From positions 1-38,042 of the forward strand of contig DBBR01000081.1 in NCBI GenBank assembly GCA_002292325.1: a DNA stretch of 38,042 nt. Direction: 5' to 3'. Shown here one piece after another: positions 33,522-38,042 of this stretch (its first letter is position 1; every line of letters starts with the position of its first letter). The position numbers and the translations under genes were made by a program. The DNA is from Flavobacteriales bacterium UBA979. GTDB taxonomy: Bacteria; Bacteroidota; Bacteroidia; Flavobacteriales_D; Sanyastnellaceae. The notes under the pieces were generated by a model, which made no database searches, was not told the origin of the DNA, and worked only from the letters and a program-made list of their open reading frames with translations.

Positions 33522-34004
33522 ATGCGTTTTCACTCTTTTTTATTCATTGCTCTTGCTGCATGCTTGCTCCTGAGCTGTGGGGAAACTTCTGACAGCCCTT
33601 CTCTACAACAAGCCCGGGCCATTCATAGTCAATTGAATGATTTGTCGGGAAAACTGCACGATGCCATGCAAGAATCGCTGGTGGTTCTCGAACGCCAAAT
33701 GGAATCCAGTTTGCAAGCAGGGGATTCAGCATTGGCTATGCAATTGGCACGGATAGAAAGTCAACTTGGCGAATTGGATGTGCGGTTTCATGATTGGAAT
33801 GAAACGGTTGTCGGCATTCCGGGGGATGTCTGCGACCACGAGGGCCATGACCACGGCCACGACCATGGAAATGAATTGAGCTTAGAGGGCATGACGGATG
33901 CTCAAATCCTGGAGATTCAAGAAGCGCTCATGGTGGAGCTCGCAGCACTTCAGCAACGATATGATTCGATTGAATCCAAACTTTCGCAAGGACTGGCACA
34001 ATGA
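33522..34004 (+). CDS. predicted lipoprotein with a His-rich metal-binding-like loop
   Basis: 160-residue protein of no recognised family. The N-terminus is a lipoprotein signal peptide: a basic start, hydrophobic core and LLLSCGE, with the acylated Cys at residue 19. The mature part is mostly alpha-helical, with two heptad-like coiled-coil stretches (about 28-95 and 123-158). They are separated by an acidic, histidine-rich loop, CDHEGHDHGHDHGNE (about 104-118), with five His and several Asp/Glu, which should bind Zn, Ni, Co or Cu. It begins 3 bases after yidD and overlaps the next gene (ATGA). A HupE/UreJ-like gene is two genes upstream, which fits a metal-handling idea but does not prove it. 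Confidence 0.7.
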   Translation: MRFHSFLFIALAACLLLSCGETSDSPSLQQARAIHSQLNDLSGKLHDAMQESLVVLERQMESSLQAGDSALAMQLARIESQLGELDVRFHDWNETVVGIPGDVCDHEGHDHGHDHGNELSLEGMTDAQILEIQEALMVELAALQQRYDSIESKLSQGLAQ

Positions 34005-35326
34005 GGAATGTCGTTTTCTTTTGCTGCACACTTTGGAGCTGGACGGCCATTATGGCTCAACGCGCACCAGACAATGTTTTGATATTCGATGGCTATGGCC
34101 TGAGTTACCAGCCTTGTGAGCCCTCCATTGCGGTTAGCCCGAACAACCCCCAATGGTTGGTAGCCGGTTCAATCCTCGATAACGTCCACATCTCGAAGGA
34201 CGGCGGTTGGACTTGGAGCTCATCAAAACTCGAATCAAAGTATGGCGTGTTCGGCGATCCGTGTATCGTTGCTTCACCAAAGAAGGACGTTTACTACCTC
34301 CACCTATCCAATCCCGATGGGCAAGCTTGGTCGTCTGATGCATTGCTTGATCGCATTGTCATCCAACGTTCGCGCAAGCCGGGTAAACGATGGAACAGCG
34401 GCGCAGGCATGGGACTCAATGGCAATAAGGACCAGGATAAGGAGTGGGCAGCGGTCAGTGTGGATGGTTCACAATTGGTCGCATGTTGGACTCAGTTTGA
34501 TCTCTATGGCAGCCCTGAAATCTCTGACAGCACCGTCATCCTCTGCAGCACATCCAACCGCCGGGCCAAAAAATGGTCGGAACCGGTGCGGATCAACCGC
34601 ATTGCGGGCGACTGCTTAGACGGCGACTTGACGGTTGAAGGGGCGGTACCGGATATCGCTGCGGACGGAACGATGTATGTTGCGTGGGCACAAGCCGACA
34701 CCCTTTGGATGGATCGGAGTTCGGATGGAGGGGAAACGTGGCTTGACAACGACTTACGCGTAGCAACGATTGCAGGTGGCTGGGATCAAAAAATTCGAGG
34801 CATTGGACGAGCAAATGGGATGCCGGTGACGCGTGTCGACCGCAGTAATGGTCCGCATCGTGGGCGCGTGTATGTCAATTGGACGGACAACCGCAACGGA
34901 GAAGACGACAACGACGTGTGGCTGGTGTGGAGCGATGATGGCGGTCAATCCTGGACGGATCCGATTCGCGTCAATGACGATCCGCCCGGGGCACAGCAGT
35001 TTTTCACTTGGATGGACGTGGATGACGTCACAGGCCATGTGCATGTCGTGTTTTATGATCGCCGAGAAGCTGCAGCGAAATATCCCGATGTGCGTCTGCG
35101 GCCATCATGGAATACAGAGGTCTATGTTGCATCCTCGTATGATGGTGGGGAGAGTTGGGAAAACCTGAAGGTGAGCGAGGAATGGTTCCGACCCAATCCG
35201 AAAGGCTTTTTCGGAGATTACAACAACATCAGCGCATACGGCGGAGTGGTTCGTCCGATATGGACCCGCAATGATGATGGCATTCAGAGCATTTGGACCG
35301 CCATCCTTGATGGCTACGTAGAGTGA
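34001..35326 (+). CDS. exported Asp-box (BNR repeat) beta-propeller protein
   Basis: 441-residue secreted protein with a signal peptide (core VVFFCCTLWSWTAIM, cleavage near AQ at 19-20). It carries four Asp boxes of the type S-x-D-G-G-x-x-W at about 65-72, 240-247, 311-318 and 379-386, the turn motif of sialidase-like six-bladed propellers. The sialidase catalytic Arg triad and Tyr/Glu were not evident, so a glycoside-hydrolase activity is not claimed; many such proteins only bind. There is no C-terminal sorting domain. It overlaps the lipoprotein gene by four bases (ATGA) and ends the plus-strand run, convergent with the HIT gene. Confidence 0.8.
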   Translation: MRNVVFFCCTLWSWTAIMAQRAPDNVLIFDGYGLSYQPCEPSIAVSPNNPQWLVAGSILDNVHISKDGGWTWSSSKLESKYGVFGDPCIVASPKKDVYYLHLSNPDGQAWSSDALLDRIVIQRSRKPGKRWNSGAGMGLNGNKDQDKEWAAVSVDGSQLVACWTQFDLYGSPEISDSTVILCSTSNRRAKKWSEPVRINRIAGDCLDGDLTVEGAVPDIAADGTMYVAWAQADTLWMDRSSDGGETWLDNDLRVATIAGGWDQKIRGIGRANGMPVTRVDRSNGPHRGRVYVNWTDNRNGEDDNDVWLVWSDDGGQSWTDPIRVNDDPPGAQQFFTWMDVDDVTGHVHVVFYDRREAAAKYPDVRLRPSWNTEVYVASSYDGGESWENLKVSEEWFRPNPKGFFGDYNNISAYGGVVRPIWTRNDDGIQSIWTAILDGYVE

Positions 35327-35353
35327 TTCCTTGATGGACGTCCTGACGAAAGG

Positions 35354-35743
35354 TCAAGCCAAGCGAATTCGCTTGGCAACTTCGGCCAGTTGTTCTTGCG
35401 TGCGTTCGAGCTTAGGCCGCTCAAAATTGATGTCGCTGACTGATTGAAGAGGGATCAGGTGCACGTGGGCATGTGGGACTTCCAATCCGATGATGGCCAC
35501 GCCGACGCGCTGACACGGGATGGCACCTTCGATTTGTTTGGCGACATCTCTTGCGAAGACATTGATGCGACTGAGCAATCCATCGTCCAAGTCAAAAAAG
35601 TAATCAACTTCCTGCTTAGGGATCACAAGTGTATGCCCATCAGCCAGTGGTTGGATGTCCAAAAAAGCGAGGAACTCTGCGTTTTCCGCGATGCGGTGAC
35701 ACGGGATTTCTCCGGAGACGATTTTACTAAAAATGGAGGCCAT
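35354..35743 (-). CDS. HIT-family nucleotide hydrolase/transferase
   Basis: 129-residue protein of the histidine-triad superfamily, closest in layout to the Hint-like branch: MASIFSKIVSGEIPCHRIAE at the start, then FLAFLDIQPLADGHTLVIPK and the active-site triad HAHVHLIP (His91, His93, His95). Such proteins hydrolyse nucleoside phosphoramidates or related adenylated compounds; the physiological substrate is usually unknown. The ATG at 35743 is chosen; the longer frame to 35830 runs into greA. It lies 16 bases downstream of greA. Its last codons form part of a 20-bp perfect palindrome (35358-35377). Confidence 0.93.
   Translation of the reverse strand: MASIFSKIVSGEIPCHRIAENAEFLAFLDIQPLADGHTLVIPKQEVDYFFDLDDGLLSRINVFARDVAKQIEGAIPCQRVGVAIIGLEVPHAHVHLIPLQSVSDINFERPKLERTQEQLAEVAKRIRLA
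35358..35377. repeat. 20-bp perfect palindrome at the end of the HIT gene
   Basis: The stretch reads identically on both strands: ten bases GCCAAGCGAA followed by their reverse complement. As RNA it gives an 8-bp GC-rich stem with an AATT loop. It covers the last codons of the HIT gene, ends just before its stop on the minus strand and lies 32 bases from the stop of the convergent Asp-box gene. Only a weak T-rich stretch follows on the minus side, so it may be a terminator for HIT transcripts, a protein-binding site or chance. Confidence 0.5.
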
Positions 35744-35759
35744 GGTCGGTAATTCAGGT

Positions 35760-36236
35760 TTAACCCCGCGTGATATCCAGAATTTCAAAAGGAATGATGC
35801 CCGCGGGTACTTGGACTTCAGCGATGTCACCGATGGCTTTGCCGAGTAAACCTTTTCCGATGGGAGAGTTTACCGATATTTTCTTGAGGGCCAGGTTCGC
35901 TTCATTTTCGGCTACCAGGGTGTAACTCACTTCAGCGTTGTTTTTGGTGTTGCGAATTTTGACCGTGCTGAGAATGTAGACCTTGGAATTATCAATTTTG
36001 CTATCATCGACCAACCGAGCGTTGGCCAACGTATTTCGCAATTTTGAAATCTTCGCCTCGAGCAATCCTTGCGCCTCCTTGGCGGCGTCATACTCCGCAT
36101 TTTCGCTCAAGTCTCCCTTGTCACGAGCTTCGGCAATTTGACCTGAAATCTTGGGGCGCTCAACCGTTTCCAAGTGGCGCACCTCGTCTTTGAGGCGCTG
36201 CAGGCCTTCTTCTGTAAAGTAGGAAATGTTGGACAT
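35760..36236 (-). CDS. greA: transcription elongation factor GreA
   Basis: Binds RNA polymerase and stimulates cleavage of backtracked transcripts. The 158-residue protein shows both domains: the N-terminal coiled coil with YFTEEGLQRLKDEV, EARDKGDLSENAEYDAAKEAQ (Asp and Glu at the hairpin tip, the catalytic GDLSENAEY motif) and the C-terminal FKBP-like domain with ISVNSPIGKGLLGKAIGDIAEVQVPAG. Length and motifs are standard. It is followed closely by the HIT gene; the region upstream holds the terminator of the PorV-like gene. Confidence 0.97.
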   Translation of the reverse strand: MSNISYFTEEGLQRLKDEVRHLETVERPKISGQIAEARDKGDLSENAEYDAAKEAQGLLEAKISKLRNTLANARLVDDSKIDNSKVYILSTVKIRNTKNNAEVSYTLVAENEANLALKKISVNSPIGKGLLGKAIGDIAEVQVPAGIIPFEILDITRG

Positions 36237-36281
36237 GTCCGGGTATTTTTAATTCCAAAATGGCGCTGTTTGGTCAGCGGT

Positions 36282-36321
36282 CAAAAAAAGAGAAAACCCG
36301 ATGAATCTCGGGCTTTCTCTT
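36282..36321 (-). terminator. rho-independent terminator after the PorV/PorQ-family gene
   Basis: Read on the minus strand, AAGAGAAA, a one-base bulge, CCCGA, a six-base loop, TCGGG and TTTCTCTT form a stem followed by a run of T residues (the complement of 36282-36288). It lies between the end of the PorV/PorQ-family gene and greA, so greA needs its own promoter in the 45 bases that remain; none was recognised. Confidence 0.85.
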
Positions 36322-36357
36322 CCTTGGTTGGAGTTACAAAGGTATGAATTTCAGCGT

Positions 36358-36387
36358 AGAAGCGGTTTTGCTGCTGCAAAGGCTTCT
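36358..36387. other. imperfect hairpin in the 3' region of the PorV/PorQ-family gene
   Basis: AGAAGC (36358-36363) pairs with GCTTCT (36382-36387), with an inner TTTG/CAAA pairing around a CTGCTG loop. It lies between the stop at 36405 and the terminator. No T-run follows, so it is not a terminator by itself; it might stabilise the 3' end of the mRNA. Confidence 0.3.
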
Positions 36388-36404
36388 GTGAAATGAGCTA
36401 ACAA

Positions 36405-37454
36405 TTAGATGGACAAATGAATGCCGATGCTGTGATTCCCGTTGAAAGGATTGGTCGTACGGTAACCGTAATCGATGCCGATGATTGCACCATCAGCCGA
36501 TGCAGGAAGTCGAACTGTGAAACCAGCAGCGGGACCTGTAAAGGCTGTTGTGATGGTTTCATCTCCACCTAGCCCGTCCTCCCATAGGTAACCGGCTCGA
36601 AGTTCGAATATTTCCTTGTAGGCCAATTGGAGTCCACCACCAAATTGATCCTTGGTGAAGGAATTGGAGATGAATTGACCAGTGAACGTTGCATTGAGCA
36701 TTTCAGACTGATAGAAGTCATAACCAAAACCAATGTTGACGAGGGAAGGAAGCTCGTAGCGTTCGCTGCGTTGCAGCATGGTAAGCGAAGTTGCAGTGCC
36801 CTGTGGCGTGGCGGTTACGGTGAGTCCATCTCCTTCAAAACGCATAGGAGCTCCAACGTTCCGCAAAGCAATGCCAAAATTGAGTCGATCACCCGATACA
36901 TAGCGAATACCGGCGTCAAAGCAGATGCCCGATGAACGAACGTTGGAGATCGATTCACTGACGACGCGCATGGTGATGCCGCCGAAGATGGAGTTCGAAA
37001 AGGCCTTGGAATACGTCACACCAATGTTTGAAAAGGCGGGTGAAAATGTGCCAATGCCACCTTCGGGAAGGTTTTCTGTGGTGATTGGGATGTCACCAAA
37101 CCCCATGGTCATAACCGTCAAGCCGAGTACGCCTCCATCGCCTACCGCCGTTCCGAATCCAATGGCATTCAAAGAGATACCTGATCCGGATAGGTACTGT
37201 GTATTGGCAAAACGGAGTTCGTTCTTGTTGATGAAGGCTAAACCTGCAGCGTTGAGAAAGGTTCCTTCTAGACCATTGCATATGGCCATGTTGGTACCCG
37301 CCATTCCGTTGGAGGCAGCCCATGGATTGATGAGCAGTTGTCCTGCACCAGCAGAACCTGCTCGGTCAGGGTTCCCTGCGAATGCGACCGTTGAAAGCAT
37401 CAAGCACGCTGCAACAGCAGCGGATGCGAGGATGGTATGTTTCATGTTCTTCAT
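36405..37454 (-). CDS. PorV/PorQ-family outer-membrane protein (type IX secretion associated)
   Basis: 349-residue predicted outer-membrane beta-barrel (14-stranded in the characterised relative PorV). The signal peptide (core ILASAAVAACLMLSTVAFA) ends near AFAG. Then comes GSAGAGQLLINPWAASNGMAGTNMAICNGLEGTFLNAAGLAF, the family's N-terminal block that corresponds to the G-x-A-x-x-G-G-A-x-x-A...N-P-A-G pattern, followed by alternating strands such as GITMRVVSESI and LNFGIALRNVGAPM and a C-terminal strand ending in Ile. PorV is a shuttle of the type IX secretion system; family members next to a large exported protein probably serve that protein. It lies 17 bases downstream of such a gene. The ATG at 37454 or three codons in (37445) can start it. 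Confidence 0.85.
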   Translation of the reverse strand: MKNMKHTILASAAVAACLMLSTVAFAGNPDRAGSAGAGQLLINPWAASNGMAGTNMAICNGLEGTFLNAAGLAFINKNELRFANTQYLSGSGISLNAIGFGTAVGDGGVLGLTVMTMGFGDIPITTENLPEGGIGTFSPAFSNIGVTYSKAFSNSIFGGITMRVVSESISNVRSSGICFDAGIRYVSGDRLNFGIALRNVGAPMRFEGDGLTVTATPQGTATSLTMLQRSERYELPSLVNIGFGYDFYQSEMLNATFTGQFISNSFTKDQFGGGLQLAYKEIFELRAGYLWEDGLGGDETITTAFTGPAAGFTVRLPASADGAIIGIDYGYRTTNPFNGNHSIGIHLSI

Positions 37455-37471
37455 AGCGAATTCGAGTCTGA

Positions 37472-38042
37472 TCAGAAATTATCCAAATCGGTTGGGCGCA
37501 TGATGCCGAACCATTTGAGTGTCTTTTCTCCGACGTTGGGGACGTCGATGTGGATGATGTAAACGCCACCCGCGATGGGGACGTTGCGTTCGTTCTTGAG
37601 GTCCCAATCCAGTGATGTCAGCGGATCGGCTTTGAAGAATGACCGGACCAGGGTTCCCTGCAGGTTGTAGATGCGCACGGTGCATACTTCGGGCAGGTTG
37701 GTCACCTTGACGCGGTTATCGAGCTTACTGGTTTCGTACTGGCTAAATGCGTAATACGGATTGGGCACGATGTTGATGTCGTCGAGGATGCTTATCAGAA
37801 CGGGATTTTCGTCGGTCTGTGTAGCGACGTCTGACGTGGAGAATCGGTACAACGGATTGTTGAAGTTCTCTGCCACGTCATAGTTCTCTGCATCGAGGGT
37901 AGCCGAGCTGTACTTTTCGTACGCTTTGGCCACGCGCAAGCGAATCCGCACATCATTCGGAATGAGTCCGTCTTCAGGCGACAGCATCTCAAAGTCGTCG
38001 TTGAGCAACGAAGAGCCGACCCAGGTGCACGCGCGGAATACA
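37472..38042 (-). CDS. C-terminal end of a large exported protein (partial, 5' end outside window)
   Basis: At least 189 residues of the C-terminus of a protein that continues past the right edge; the frame is open to 38042. The last 90 residues, from DINIVPNPYYAFSQYE through KVTNLPEVCTVRIYNLQGTLVRSF to GGVYIIHIDVPN and KWFGIMRPTDLDNF, form a beta-sandwich like the type IX secretion C-terminal domains (the P-N-P start, IYNLQG and G-x-Y-x-x-x-I steps are typical) but finish with an extra WFGxMRPxDLDNF tail. Proteins with this tail are, from memory, encoded next to PorV/PorQ genes in Bacteroidota and are over 1000 residues long. Function unknown. Confidence 0.8.
   Translation of the reverse strand, partial: VFRACTWVGSSLLNDDFEMLSPEDGLIPNDVRIRLRVAKAYEKYSSATLDAENYDVAENFNNPLYRFSTSDVATQTDENPVLISILDDINIVPNPYYAFSQYETSKLDNRVKVTNLPEVCTVRIYNLQGTLVRSFFKADPLTSLDWDLKNERNVPIAGGVYIIHIDVPNVGEKTLKWFGIMRPTDLDNF

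Noticed and set aside
1..38042. tRNA genes, CRISPR arrays, insertion sequences, prophage or attachment sites
   Set aside because: I looked for cloverleaf ends, regularly spaced repeats, transposase motifs and terminal inverted repeats and saw none.

Overview
The window is about 38 kb of a bacterial chromosome with roughly balanced base composition, from a member of the Bacteroidota. It looks like an aerobic environmental relative of the Flavobacteriales, although the exact family cannot be fixed from the sequence. The reasons are a PorV/PorQ-family protein next to a large surface protein with a C-terminal tail of the kind found in type IX secretion genomes, two Wzi-like outer-membrane barrels, an exosortase of the Bacteroidota-specific small type, the cytochrome oxidase order ctaB-coxC-coxC-coxD-sco-DUF420, and a textbook Bacteroidota promoter (TTTG-N19-TAnnTTTG) in front of rpmH. 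No tRNA, rRNA, insertion sequence, CRISPR array or phage gene was seen. Coding density is very high: the longest gene-free stretches are about 150-170 bases (4355-4533, 26912-27062, 36237-36404) and all three hold recognisable signals.

Layout. (1) 1-5.5 kb: the tail of an unknown gene, a GT4 glycosyltransferase (+), then GDP-mannose 4,6-dehydratase and an MsbA-like ABC exporter (-), a solitary rpmH with its own promoter and terminator (+), and a phosphopantetheinyl transferase (-). (2) 5.5-8.0 kb (+): ahcY, then an exosortase with its membrane partner. (3) 8.0-26.3 kb is one long minus-strand run. In transcription order it encodes a LPG-synthase-like membrane protein, a GT2 glycosyltransferase, an OppC-like permease, GDP-L-fucose synthase, a Wzi-like barrel, a WecA/TagO-type sugar-phosphate transferase and a second Wzi-like barrel. 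These are followed by heme O synthase and the cytochrome oxidase module (two subunit III, subunit IV, a tandem Sco protein, DUF420, a small CxxC membrane protein), then an OmpA-like protein, TolC, a periplasmic adaptor, tsaB and a degenerate Rieske-like protein. (4) 26.3-29.3 kb: ruvC (+) facing ddl and purK (-). (5) 29.3-35.3 kb (+): an MscS channel, a TIGR02206/YwaF-type membrane protein, thyA, folA, a HupE/UreJ-like protein, yidD, a His-rich lipoprotein and an Asp-box (BNR) secreted protein. (6) 35.3-38.0 kb (-): a HIT hydrolase, greA, a PorV/PorQ-family barrel and the C-terminal end of a large exported protein.

How the genes fit together. Region 1 and the first part of region 3 supply surface glycans: GDP-fucose synthesis (gmd and fcl, separated by 20 kb), a lipid-linked sugar starter enzyme, glycosyltransferases, a flippase-type ABC exporter and outer-membrane barrels. 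The oxidase module supplies subunits and copper/heme assembly factors for an aa3-type terminal oxidase whose subunits I and II lie outside the window. thyA-folA form a thymidylate/folate pair.

The points most worth a second look are these: an ECF-like promoter and possible short RNA between ruvC and ddl; a Sco protein made of two Sco domains, of which the first has lost its copper ligands; two subunit III paralogs with large insertions after TM4; the exosortase pair; a His-rich lipoprotein downstream of a HupE-like gene; and perfect palindromes at thyA and at the end of the HIT gene.
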